Assembly: GCA_015183035.1 (NCBI GenBank)
Contig: JACZZP010000004.1
Coordinates: 434,001 to 498,000 of the forward strand
Direction: 5' to 3'
Length of the DNA: 64,000 nucleotides
Source of the DNA: Meloidogyne chitwoodi
Taxonomy: Eukaryota; Nematoda; Chromadorea; Rhabditida; Meloidogynidae
Below, piece by piece: positions 25,201 to 37,500 of this stretch (position 1 is its first letter; each line of letters opens with the position of its first letter). Under the pieces are notes generated by a model that worked only from the letters and a program-made list of their open reading frames with translations, was not told where the DNA came from and searched no databases. A program made the position numbers and the translations under genes.

Positions 25201-28200
25201 ATATATATAAGCTGAACTTATCATTTATCTTTTGCCATTAACCTTCAACCTACTTTTGTATATATAATTGAATAAAGCCTTCTTTTAAATAAATTTGAAT
25301 TGGTTAATCCTAAGAAAGAATCCCCTTTAGTAAAAATCAAATTAAAGAGATAGTACAGTTACGCATACAAAACAAATACATACAAAGTATATATTATTTC
25401 ACAGTTAGATAATTAATTAATCTAGATATTTTACTATTTTTTAAGTGGCTATTTCTGGTGTTTGTTTTATTTTTGGGAGCTTAGTTTGGTCTGAGCTATT
25501 ATTTTTTAAATAAGCTAGAAAAAATAAAAGCAATTTCAAAAGTCTTGACTTTTGATTTTGAATATATAACTGAACTTATAGATGTCTTAAAAATCTTAAT
25601 TTTATAACTTAATTTCTCTAAATATTAAATATAATATATTTAATTAAAGTTAAAGTATATCTAATTTAATATATATTTCTGATTTTTCAATAAAAAATAG
25701 TTTTGGACGAGATATAGGTTGTCAAAGTGGATTAGGTCGGATATATAAAATTAAATCCCAAGTTTATTATAAATGATTTTAGAGGAACAAAACTTTATAA
25801 TTATCTTTAATTAAAATATTACCTTTAGCCCAATTTTTCAAAGCAATAAAAGTTTGATTAAAAATTAATTGTTCATTTTCATTCCTTTCATTTATCAATT
25901 TTTCTAAATATTCATAATTTTTGAATAAATAAAGATTATAACTATTTTCATCTTTTTTAAGTTTAATCCAATTAGAATTATTTGGGACAATTAAAGTCTC
26001 AGATTTGTAAACAAAAAATAAGTCAAATTCTGTCTCTTCAATTTCAAAATGAATATTTTCATCAGATGTATGATAAACATTTTTTATTAAATTTTTCTTC
26101 TAAAAATTTTTAATAAATTTAAATATTTATATTAAAATTTTGACATTTTGTAGGGTTTGGTATTTTTTAAAAATTAATTTCCTAATAAATGTTTAAGTTT
26201 ATGTTTTTATATATTTATGGGGTGCATAGCTTATTTTGTTAGCTGTGGATATTTTAAAATATTTAAGCTCAGACTTTGAATACTTACATTTAATTTTAAG
26301 TTCAATTCTAAGAGAAAGTTGCAGCATCTATTACTGTTTGGGAATAAATTCTAATTTTACTTAACTCTAATAATTTAAACTCTTTAACCTATTAGAAGAC
26401 TAAGACGTATAAAATTTGACTTAAAAATTTGATTAGTATTTTTTAATTTTTTTAAATAATTTGAAAATCACAATACTTCTATTTTAATTCAGATCACTAA
26501 CCTTTATCTTGATTATTTTTTAAAAATTACAAAGCCCTTATCTCAGACTTGGAATTAATATTTTTTGTTAGATCTATCCCTTATAAACTTTAAAAATAAT
26601 TTTACCTTACAAAGATAACAAAAAAGAGAATTTCCTTTACAATTAAACACAAATGGATGTCTACAAATATTATTTTCTTCTTCTCCTTTAAATATTTGTT
26701 TAGCTTTTATTTTTTCTTCTTCTTTTCTTGTCCCAACAGCAACAATAATTGCTTGAATATGTCCTCCATTATTAAATGGACTTGCCATTAATAATCCAAA
26801 ATTATTATTTTTTGTTAAATTAATCCATTTATCAAAAATTAATTTAAATAATTCTTTTGCATTTTTTATTTGTTCTTTTTTTGAAAATAATTGGTTAATT
26901 AATGAATTAATATTTGATTTATCTTCTAAAATTTCTGTTAAATTTTTATTTTTAATTTTATTAATATTTATTAAGGAAATATCTAAAGGTTCAATTTCAT
27001 TTAATTTTTGTATTATATTTTCTTTAAAAGATAAAGATTGAAATCCTTCTGGATTTAAATAATTTTCATTTTCTGCTTTATCTAAAAAATTAAAAAAATT
27101 ATTTTTTAAGTAAATATTTATATGAGTTTATATGCCTTAATTTATTCTTTTTTTAATTCAGTTTCATATAAATTAGGGAGAAAAAAATAAAAATATAATA
27201 ATCTTAATTATGATTCTAATGGATTAAGCAGACGAAAATAAAGTAAAAATTTCTTCATAAAAATAGGATAATGTAGATTAGATTGTAAGTTTATTAGAAC
27301 AGTGTATTCTCGTATAACTTATTAGATGACTTTTTATACTATTCAGTTATTTTGCTATACAGTTAAATAAAAAGTATGTATTATTTCAATTAGCTAAATA
27401 TATATATGTTTATTTTAATTTCATTTGTAGACATTAACATTCATAATAGTGAAGTATTTTTGTGAGCTTAGTTTTGCCTAAGCTAAAACTGTCTTTTTAT
27501 AGTAAATAATTTGAAGAACTAACCAATTTCAATTTGTTCAGTCATTTTCTTCAAGTTTTCAACTCTTTTTTCTATTTTCTCAGTCCATTCATTTATTCGA
27601 TTTTTTTCTTTTAAATTAAGCAATTCTTGAACAAATTGTCTTTGTTTATTATTTAATTTTCCATTCAAATTTTGATTTAAAAAATAACTTGAAATTTTTA
27701 ATAAATTAAGTTTTTCCGTTATTTTTAAATTAATTTCTTCATCAGAAATTTCTTTAAAATTATTCTTTTCAGTTTTAGTTAATAATAAAATTAATAAATT
27801 AAATAATTTTAATTCAATCTTTTTGACTTTATTTTCTTCAATTTCTAATAAAGATTTTTCTTTAATTTTTTCCAATTTATCTTTTAATTCAGAAAATATT
27901 TCTTTTCCATTTTTTGAAGTGTTAAAATATATACAAAATACCAAAAAATGTTTTTCTTTTAAATTTTCAAAAAATTTAATTCTCTTCTCAATTTCATTAG
28001 AATATATTGCTATGCTTAACAAATTAATTCCAATTTTTGTTTTTCCTTTTATAAATTGATTAAAACTATCAAAAAGATTTTTATCTTCAATAAAATACTC
28101 AATTTTTATATTTTCTTTAATTTTTAATAATTTATCTTCATCTGTTGATTTTTCTTTTGTTAATTGATTTCTATCTTTTTGAAGTACCTTATTAAATTAA

Positions 28201-31200
28201 TAAATTTTTAAAAATTATATTTTGGCAATTTACTCTAATTTTAGTGGTTTATTCTGATTGTCCCAAACGGCCATCCCATAATTATGTGACTTTTTCAATA
28301 AAAGATTTTTTATTTAATATTTACAAAAAATTTTTACAAATTTTTTGATGTCAAAAGTGTATTAAATATTTAAAAATTCTTTTCTTTAAAATTTTCATAA
28401 TTTTATAAATTCAAAGTATAAAAACCCAATAATTACCTCATACCCTCTAACTATCAAGTTTTCTTCTTCTTTCATTTTCTCAGATAATTTATTTTCCTTT
28501 TCTTCCCTTTCTCTTTTAATTTTTTCTTCTTTCCTTTTTTTCCTATCATTTTCATTTTTTGTTTTTTTCTCTTCTTTATTTTTTCTTACTTCTTCTCTTT
28601 TCTTTTTCTCCTCTTCTCTTTCTTTTTCAAGTTCCTTTCTTTTCATTTCCTCTTTCTCTTTTTTATTTTTTTTCTTTTCTTGTTTATTGTTAGTTGTAAT
28701 TTTAACTTCTTTCTTGATTAAATACTTTTTCAATACATTAATTATATTATCAATTTTATTTTCTTCAACAAATGCTCTAATAAGCCAATATCGTAATCTT
28801 TCTAAATTAGTTTCATTATCTTAAAATTATATTTTTTAGCATATGTAAAACAATATAAACCTATTAAAAGGGTATTTTAGTTTTGTTCTCTTTTTTTAAT
28901 TAAATTCAAAGGTACTTTCCTGTTATCTCCCCCCATTCCTTTTTCAACTCAAAATGGTCAATGGACATAATGGTCAAAAAGCCATCAATAAGGATTAAAT
29001 TAACTCGTAAGTATTTATGAAAAATGAAAGAAAAATAAAACATTATTTCGGAGGCCAAATGTCAGAAATCTTTTTAAGAATCCATTCAAAAAAGCTTTCA
29101 TCTTTCGCTTCGTAAAAACTGTATTGCAGCTTCCTCAGTTTGTGGAAGTGTATTAAAATTCATTATAATTAAATAAAAAATAACTAAAAAATAAAGTTAA
29201 AAACCTTATACATCTTTCTAAAATATGTATTTATTTATGTATATAAATATTAATTTAATCCTTATTGATGGCTTTTTGACCATTATGTCCATTGACCATT
29301 TTGAGTTGCAAAAGGAATGGGGGGAGATAACAGGAAAGTACCAATTCAAAATTAATAGTATCTATCACTTAAAATTCTCTCCTAACTTGTGTAATTTGTT
29401 TAATACACCCCATTTATTCGCAAGAAAATGTTTTGCACACAAAATGTGCCTTAAAATAGATATTTTTTGCGAATACATAAATGAGAGTTTGTAAACTACA
29501 AGTTAAAGAGAATCTTTAGTTTTAGATCCCTCAGTGTCACATACGTCATTTTTTTTGAAAACCCATTAGGTAATATTAATCTTGTCAAACACTAAAAACA
29601 ATTTTTAGGTAAATTCCTAGTTGGCTATCCACCTGTACGCAAAAGACCTTTGCAGTTTGCAATCGCTCTTTGCATTTTTGGCGTGAGGAAAATTGCACGC
29701 TTATTTTTCCTTTTCCCTTATAGTATCCTTTTGGCACATAAAGAGAAAAAATGAAAATAAAAATAAAGTGAAAATATTTTATAAATGATCAAAGATTATA
29801 AATTTGGGACATGGCTTCGTTTTATAAGTATAAATATGTACATAATAGAATTTTTTAAACATTTTCATTAAACTTCCAATATGTCCTTTACTTGCCCAAC
29901 TAATAAATCCTCGAAAAAAATCTTGATTCTATTTTTCGACGATCAAACTCTCGATATTGAATCAAGGAAAAAATCCGATTTTAATTATTGAATATATACA
30001 AGGTTTCCGATTATTGAAGACTATTTTGATTATTTAAATCACTTTATTATTAATTATTTTTATTTTCATTTTTTCTCTTTATGTGCCAAAAGGATACTAT
30101 AAGGGAAAAGGAAAAATAAGCGTGTTTCCTAACGCGAAAAATGCAAAGAGCGATTGCAAACTGCAAAGGTCTTTTGCGTACAGGTGGATAGCCAACTAGG
30201 AATTTACCCAATTTTTATATAAAAATAATTTTACTCCTTCGATTTATTTTATAATTACACACATTTATCCATTAGAAATTTATTGGTATTTTTAGAGTAT
30301 TTACGGTATTTTAGATTCATGAAGATAATGGTAAAATGTTAGTTTGCTACCGAAAAGGTAACTGCATGTGTTATTTTGAGGTATAATATATAAATAAATC
30401 CAACCTAAACTTGTAACCAAATTTATAAGCAAAAGACTCCTAGTGTCATTTAATAATTTCATAATTATATTATAATTTTCATTTTTAATCCATTTCATAA
30501 ATTCATTTGAAACATGTTCTTTGCTATATTGTTTATTTACAATGCTATTCCATTCATCGCAAAGCTTTTCAACTTCGTCTATTTTATTATCCTCTTCATT
30601 TTGAATAATCTAAATATAAATATCAGGGATGTATATCTTATATTTATCTTATTTTTTCTTATTTTAAATAGTATCGTATTTTGAACTTATCATATATCGT
30701 TAAGTGTATCGTATTAAAATATTAATAAATTTTCTGAAAAAAATTATTTACATCATCCTCGCCCATTTTTTCTTCAATCCAATCGCCTAACGCTTCCATC
30801 ATTCCCAATATATTAATAAATTCATTTTCAATTTCATCTACATTTACTAAATATATTGATTCATACATTAAATGTAAAACATTTTTTTTTAATTTCCATA
30901 CATTAATAAACAAATTTTTTTTCTTCAAACTTTTCCATGATTCTTTAATATTTACTGAATTAATTGTGTAATAGACAGTTCTAAACCAAACAGTAAAATG
31001 TGCCATAAGAACATTTGATAAATATACAACAGGTATATTCGATATAAATCCATTTTCATAATTTTTGGATATTTGGTCATTGTTAAGAAATACTAAAATA
31101 ATTAAATTAATTGCTTTACCTTAGTACATGAGTCCTATCCGTCCTATCCAGTGCTTGGACTTTTCGATTTTGCTCATACATCATACCGATGTATGAGTAT

Positions 31201-32258
31201 GAGATATGTGTATGATTTTGGTATGACCTCCCAAGCACTGGTCCTATCAATGTATATGTGTCCCATCAAAGTATATGCGTCCCAAAAACAATATTTGAGT
31301 CTGTATAATAGAGAGAATGTTCTAATAGAGAGAAGGGATTCTAATAGAGAGAAGGGATTCTAATAAAGGAAGAGGAGCTTGAGAAGGTTCTGATAGAGTG
31401 GTGTGTGTTTTAATAGATAGAAGGGCCTCAATATACAGATCTACCAAATAAAACTTCAGAGAAGGGTTGTTTTGTCTAATTTTTATTAATGGGACGCATA
31501 TAAGCTGATGGGACGCTTGTCATAAGGTAGATTATAAAAACTGGGGAAGTGATTTACTCAAGAAAGTCAAATAAATATTAATTATTTTTAATTAAATAAA
31601 AATGTAAACCATCGTCACTGAACAAGTTGTACTTTTCAATAAATTCTTTTCTTTTATCATTACATCCGTCAAGGAAAGAGATTAATAAAAATGTTGTTCC
31701 TCGTTTATTTTTGAACATATTGACTTTATTTTGATCATTTTTAAAAATTTGGTCTAAATAATTTAAATGACTTTTTGCCATTATTTCTCTTATTTTTAAA
31801 TTAAGTTCATCATCAATTGGAGAATCAAATTCTTCAAAATAGTTGTAAACATTCGTTATTTCTTTATTAATTTTATCAGCAATTTCCAAAGGTTTTCCTT
31901 CCTTATTGTTAGAAAATTTTATAAAATTATTAATTTCTTCATTTATAAATTTAAAAAGAGAATAAAGCATATAAATTGAGTAATCTAATTCATTTTGTTT
32001 AAAGAAATAATAAGATTTAGATTTTATTAATTTAAAAACATCTAACAACTTTTTATTGTCTTCTGAATTATCTAAATATCCAAATATTATTCCTTCAAAT
32101 ACAGTAATTTTTTTAAATAAAATTGAAATATTTAATTGTTTTTCTTCAATACTAAAATATTCTTCTGATAAATTATGCATTTTTTCTTCTTCAATATTTA
32201 ACATAAAAATTTTTTCATATAATTTCCAACGAACTGAGGGATCCAATGATTGTTCCAT
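22204..32258 (-). CDS. Poly(A)-polymerase-like protein, copy 2 (apparently complete)
   Basis: Minus-strand exons: 32258-about 31610 (or 31664), 31092-30752, 30609-about 30405, 28819-28437, 28187-27524, 27081-26606, 26099-25823, 24635-24497, 24456-24290, 23904-23804, 23762-23575, 22490-22269, 22222-22204. The sum is a whole number of codons, about 1276 residues, far longer than usual for this family because of an unrecognised N-terminal extension of about 750 residues. The ATG lies 5 bases after TTTTAG, which looks like a spliced-leader acceptor. The C-terminal half matches copy 1 almost residue for residue, including the same loss of the Asp-x-Asp motif (region 26.8-26.7 kb) and the same exon boundaries. 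In the 167-residue stretch encoded by 28022-27519, only three residues differ between copies. Both copies are open throughout, so both may be expressed. The least certain join is the donor of the first exon. Confidence 0.68.
28911..29342. mobile_element. Merlin-like non-autonomous element (right arm only)
   Basis: Inverted ends of about 90 bases begin GGTACTTTCCTGTTATCTCC. The 8-base AATTCAAA is repeated exactly at 28903-28910 and 29343-29350. The first nine bases match the Merlin-like element at 14897. The left arm keeps the uninserted sequence near 838. The open frame inside (29225-29494) is not a gene. Confidence 0.75.
29608..30208. mobile_element. Second Merlin-like inverted-repeat element (right arm only)
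   Basis: Inverted ends of about 150 bases begin GGTAAATTCCTAGTTGGC. The 9-base CAATTTTTA flanks both sides (29599-29607, 30209-30217). The left arm at about 590 lacks it. No protein-coding frame is seen. Confidence 0.72.
31149..31240. mobile_element. hAT-like MITE with CAGTGCTTGG ends
   Basis: Inverted ends CAGTGCTTGG/CCAAGCACTG enclose a 92-base element flanked by an exact 8-base duplication GTCCTATC (31141-31148, 31241-31248). It lies in the first intron of the minus-strand polymerase-like gene, next to GTCCTATC/GTCCCATC tandem runs. Confidence 0.75.
31300..31440 (+). repeat. Short tandem repeat TAATAGAGAGAAGGGATTC
   Basis: Three to five imperfect units with the core TCTAATAGAGAGAAGGG in the first intron of the minus-strand polymerase-like gene. 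Confidence 0.6.
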
Positions 32259-32268
32259 TTCTACTAAA
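32259..32268 (-). promoter_or_regulatory. Probable spliced-leader acceptor of polymerase-like copy 2
   Basis: On the minus strand TTTTAG ends five bases before the ATG at 32258. No in-phase upstream exon was found, so trans-splicing is the simplest reading. Confidence 0.45.
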
Positions 32269-32533
32269 ATTTAATATTTTTTAAAAATTTATATTTATAA
32301 TTTAAAATTTGTTTTTAATGGAGATGACCTATTCCAAACTATAGAAGCAATGCTTCATTTTCAGATTTTTAAGAAACAAATAAAAAAAAGGAAAATGTAA
32401 CATTTTTAAGCAAATATTTAATAAATGCTTTCCAATTTTATGCAAAAAATGAAGCAAAGCTTCAAGTTCAGATTTTAAGTAAAAACTAAAGTAAAGCTTC
32501 TAATTAGTTAGGGTTTCTCCTTTAAACTTTTAT

Positions 32534-33544
32534 TTAACAAAACAAACAGTGAAACAAATCTTTTTCAATCACAAATTCATTAAGAAGCAAAGGGCCAATT
32601 AATTTCTTTAACGCATTTAATTTTTGAATTGTTAAAATTAATTTGACATTATTTGAGAACATAATATTAATAAAATATAAATGTGAATGATTCAGTTGTT
32701 TCATAAAAGAACGAGAAGAAAAACATTTTTTTATTGTTTCTTCAATTTCGATTTTTGTTTCACATTTAATTTCAGTGTCGAAAATATCATCTTCCTTAAA
32801 TAAATTTAGATTCTATTGTTTTTCGATATTTAGTTTTTAACAAAAAAACCAAATATCAGTCTGACCATGCTCTAATTATTTCCTCTCCAATGACCCTTTG
32901 CAAATAAAGGAGAAAAGAGATGGGGTTAAACAAGAAAGTACCCCTTTTAAAGTATTAGTCCCAAAGTTTCGTTCCTCAAGTTTCTCTTCACCATTAAATT
33001 ACAAACAAAAAAAGAAAAACAAAATTCTTACATAGCTAGGTAAATTTTTATATTTTTTAATTATGTCTTTCCACGATTGACTTTCCAAAAGAGTCTTGTT
33101 TGTCAAAAATGAATAAACAAAACTATAAAGTTTACAAAACTTTTTTTCAAAAGAAAATTTTTTTAAATTTTTTGATAATTCGTCATACAATTCTATAGAA
33201 TTTTTAACATATTTATTAAATTCATTTGAAAATTCTGAATTGTAATCTTTTTCATTTTCCTTTTCCTTACTCTCCGCACTTAATAAATTTTTGAAAATAG
33301 CGTTGACAATAAATGTTTTACAGTTGGAATAATAAGATAAAAGGCAAAGTTCTTTGTATATTTCATCATTTTTTGGTTCTTGTAAATATTTATTATACAT
33401 TGCTAAAACCATTATATTTTCTTCTGAATATTCAATTTTTAATTCCTCTCGTTGTTTTTCTTCTATTTTTAAATGATCAGGTTTTGTAGCGTTAATTTCA
33501 ATAAAATAAAAGAAAAACAATAATAAATGTATAAAAGAATACAT
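32534..33544 (-). CDS. Small secreted protein, unknown family
   Basis: Two exons, 33544-33032 and 32812-32534, join in phase 0 (donor GTAAGA, acceptor CAATAG) to give about 263 residues. The protein starts with a clear signal peptide (MYSFIHLLLFFFYFIEINA, then TKP). The mature part is helical, rich in Lys, Glu, Asn and Ser, with scattered cysteines (CLLSYYSNC, FCKLY, CFSSRS). The stop overlaps an AATAAA on the minus strand, so the transcript probably ends just below. No family is recognised. The next minus-strand gene begins only about 270 bases downstream behind a TTTTAG acceptor, so the two could share a nematode operon. Secreted proteins of this sort are often gland or effector products in plant-parasitic nematodes, but nothing here proves that. 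Confidence 0.55.
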
Positions 33545-33590
33545 TTTTAACTAAAAAATAGGTTTACTGCTTCATTGTTTAACATCTAGG

Positions 33591-33743
33591 CAGTGATTGG
33601 AAGGTCATACCAAATTTATTTTATACTCTTATTTCGGGTTGATTTATGTGGTCTAAAAAAGTAAATGTCTAAGTATGATTTATGAGGTCTAAAATGGCCA
33701 GTATGAAGTATGATATGAACAAAATCTAAAATTCCAAGCACTG
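33591..33743. mobile_element. Second CAGTG-TTGG hAT-like MITE
   Basis: Ends CAGTGATTGGAA and TTCCAAGCACTG, flanked by CATCTAGG and CCTCTAGG (7 of 8 equal). The interior shares GTATGA/TATGATTT runs with the 31149 copy. It sits just upstream of the small secreted-protein gene and could affect its promoter. Confidence 0.7.
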
Positions 33744-34287
33744 CCTCTAGGACATGCGTCCAATGAAGATATGCCTTTCAATGATAAAATATATTAAAAT
33801 TGAATATTTAAGACAATACATTTGGACGTATATTCTAGACTAGTCTTTATTTTTAGCTTATGGTTTTACTCTAATAAATAAAAAAAATTAAATTAAAATT
33901 ATTAAAAATATTTACTTTTGAGTGAATTTAATGGATAATTTCGAATAAAAAATTAAATAAATGTGTAATTTCACTTGGGCATTGATTTTAAAAGGTAGAG
34001 AGAAAATTAGACGCGCACTTAAGTGAGTGAATAAATTTATTTATTTCGAAAGTGTCTGACTATAATTTCAAAATTAAAAATGTCCTTTTTCTTATAAATA
34101 TTTACCAAAAAAAATTATTGAGTTGTCAAAAGGGCATTCTGAGTTGTAAAATTAATAAAATTAATTTTTAAAAATTAATTTTATTTAAATTAATATTTAA
34201 TTAGAAGAACTTGAACGACCTTTAATTAAATTATTATTAGGAACTTAAATCGCTGTTAGAGTTAATTGCGTTGAAATGGATGTGATC

Positions 34288-34455
34288 AGTGATCGGCAAG
34301 TTCAAAAATTTCCACGGAACTAGTTCCAGTTCCAGAACTTGTTTTTGAATTTTTGCAGTTCCAGTTCCGGAACTGCATTTTTAATTTTCATAGTTCCAGT
34401 TCAGGAAAATATTGTGGGGAACTAGTTCCGGGCCAGTTCCGGTTCCGGCACAACT
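34288..34455. mobile_element. Worn copy of the GGAACTAGTTCC element
   Basis: CAGTGATCGGCAAGTT at the left followed by AGTTCCAGTTCCGGAACT-type repeats. It shares the internal repeat and left end with the 51280-51534 element. No clear target duplication is visible. It lies downstream of the arrestin-domain gene. Confidence 0.5.
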
Positions 34456-34552
34456 AAACCAAATTTACTTTTTTTTATTTCAAAAAAATTCCTTTATAAA
34501 ATAAAACTAATTTTTTAATAACTTTTAGTATCACATAACAAAAAATTCAAGT

Positions 34553-37500
34553 TTAATTAATCTTTTCTTTAATTATTTTGTCATCTTCTTCTTCATTTAA
34601 ATTTGATATTAATTTAATTTCTTTATTTTCGTTAAACTTTAATTCTTCATTTTCTTCTCCTATTGGACTTTGTCTTTCTTTTATTAAATTTTCATTTCTA
34701 ATTGTAGTAGCTATTATTGAAGCTTTTCTACTTTGTTTACTAGATGATGGTAAATTGACAAAAAATGGATATTTATTAGTAAAATTAATCTAATAAAAAT
34801 TAATTTAAATTTTAAGCATTTTAATTAACCTCATTAAATTGACAAAAAAGTTTTGTTACATTATCGTCAAAAAATTGTTGGTTTAATTTTAATGTGACCT
34901 AAAAATTAATTAAATTAAAACCAAAGACAGTTTTTTTTAAAATTTTATTTGAAAAACCTCTTTTCTGTTTGGCATAAATAAAACAATTGAAGTTTTTTCT
35001 TTTACAAAATCTTCTTTGCTTTGTTCGCTGGAAGAAAAAAAGGCTGCTTCAAATGCTGCTTTTGTGAAAGTATTTTGCTGTTTGTTATTAATAATTGGAG
35101 ATAGTTCATCAAGAAATCGCAATTTTCTTTGAGGGAGACTGCCGATAATTAATGGGATATTTATTTCCATTGCATCAACTCCTTAATTTTAGATATAAAT
35201 TTATCAAAAAGTTAAGTGGCCAAAACCTACCGAAGCCCATCCTACCTAAAATTGAAGCTTTGCTACAGTTTTGCTTCAAATTTTTGCTTAAAAATTGGAA
35301 ACTTAAGCATTCCTTCTGAAGCATGCTTCAGTTTTTTGCTTCAAAATCTGAAACTGAAAAATGCTTCAAAAATTGGAAAATGTAGCATGCTTCAGTTTTC
35401 TGTCGAAAACAGAAAAAGTGCTTCAGTTTTCTGCTTGCTTGTTTTCGATTTTTTGCTTCAAAATCAGAAACTGTAGCATACCTTTGAAACAACTTCAATA
35501 TTTTTAAAACATTGGTAGGGTGGGCTACGGTAGGAATTGTTGATTTACTCTAACCATCTGTTATAACGTTAACACAAAGTTGATAGCTAATATTTATTAA
35601 CCAATTTTTATTTTCAGTACTTTTTTCATTTGTTATTGGTTGCTGTGCTGAATTACGCCTTTTACATTTATTAATAAATTCAATGCTTATTTTACGATTT
35701 GTTAAAAAAATATTTCCTTCATTAGTTGTAGCAGCTGTATAACACGTTTCTGGGTCAGAACCATCTAATGCAAAGGTACTAAAAAATTTTTAAATTTATT
35801 TTTACATTTTTATAAATTTAATTGCTCATTCGAAAGAGCTTTTCACGCTAAGTCAAATGATAACAAAATCAGCAGGATTGGAGAATGTTTTGATCTCTCA
35901 GAATCGGCAAAGGCGATATTTTCCGTGGAGAAAGTCGGAGTAAGTGGGATAGTTTAAATAAGCATATCTTTGTTCAAATTTGTCTAATCTTATTGATTTT
36001 GGTTTCATTCGACTCATCATGAAGAGCTCTTTCAAAGGAACCATCATTTGTATATAATTAGATTTTATTTTTCACAATTAAAAAAATACCTTGGTGGTAG
36101 AGGGGGTAAAGCAAAATAACGGACAAATTTAAGCCTAAAAGTCAAAAGATTTCACAAAAATAATAAAATCAAACGTTGCGTCAGGGTCAACAAAAAGTGC
36201 AATATTGTCTTCGTGAATATAATTTACATCAATTTTATCAGTATTTAAATTAGCTTTGTGACCATTTATTGCAACTGATTGTTGTAAACGAGCAGAGACT
36301 TTATCAACACGACGGTCTGTTTTATTGTCTATTTTACCTTTTAAAAATTTTTTTAAATGTATTTTTAAAATTTTGTACTTAGCAACTTATTCCTACTTTC
36401 TTCATTTAACTTATTTATTCTATTATGTTCCCATTGGGTTATATTTTTCAACCACCTCTATAAGTGGGAGTATCTGTGGGACTATAATAGAATACGGTAT
36501 TAAATATTACTTCTCACACTCTCAGACACAAAGAGTCAAGTTTGTCTCTCAAAGCATTATCTTACAAATTAGTAGAGCTAGGAATTTTGAAAAAACCTTC
36601 AACTAGAAGCAAAAAATTCTATTTTAGGGAGTTAAGAATAAACACCCTCGCAAAAATAATCATAAGAGGACTTTAAAAAAACAACCAATAGGAAACTTTT
36701 TTTTCTATATAAACATTTAAAAATATATTTTTACTTATTAAGTAGATTTTGACTCTAAAAATGGTAAAAAAATTCTATACCTTCAATAATAATATTTTCT
36801 CCTCCAACAAATGCAACTCTATTAATTGAAAAATTTAAGCGAATCTGTCCTCCAGTACACGAAAATAAACCAAATTTTTTAATAACATTTTGAAAATATG
36901 GCTGAAAATAAAATCTTGGCATTCTGGCTAAATCGAAGCAGTCAACTAGTGTAAAGCCACTTATTGTTTTTGCTTTAAGTTCTTCTTCACTTTCTTAAAT
37001 ATTTCATGGCAATCTTCAACAATCTGGGCGCCACCCCAAATAATCGCACCGGGATAGTAAAAACGTGTTTTTAGGGGTTTTTAAGGTCGCTGATCACGAA
37101 TCTGATATCAGTTTTTTCTTATCACTAATTTTTAAAATCACAGATTTTATCACGATTTTCGCTTATTTGCTGATTACATGATGGGCATAGTGAGGGTACA
37201 GACCGTAAAATGTTACGTTGTTGTAAATATTGAATAGTAGATTCTTTTTTATTAATAAACTGAGTAGTTTGGAAAATATCCATGATAAAATCTGTGATTT
37301 TTAAAATTAGTGATAAAATGATAAGGATTAGTGATAAGAAAAAACTGATATCAGATTCGTGATCAGCGACCTTAAAAACCCCTAAAAACACGTTTTTACT
37401 ATCCCGGTGCGATTATTTGGGGTGGCGCCCAGATTGTTGAAGATTGCCTATTTCATTAAATGTTAATAATTAGTTAATACAGTAGCTAGAAAAAGTCGCT

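Larger units (their letters stand above)
22045..30609 (-). repeat. Right arm of the inverted duplication
   Basis: Reverse complement of the left arm, separated from it by about 13 kb of unique genes. It carries two insertions absent from the left arm (28911-29342 and 29608-30208), each with exact flanking target-site duplications. The left arm keeps the matching unoccupied sequences near positions 838 and 590. The intron at 22491-23574 is longer than its partner and has two, not one, copies of the GTAAGCTAGC hairpin repeat. Confidence 0.85.

Noticed and set aside
29225..29494. 89-residue open frame
   Set aside because: It begins outside and runs across the end of an inverted-repeat element with exact target duplications.
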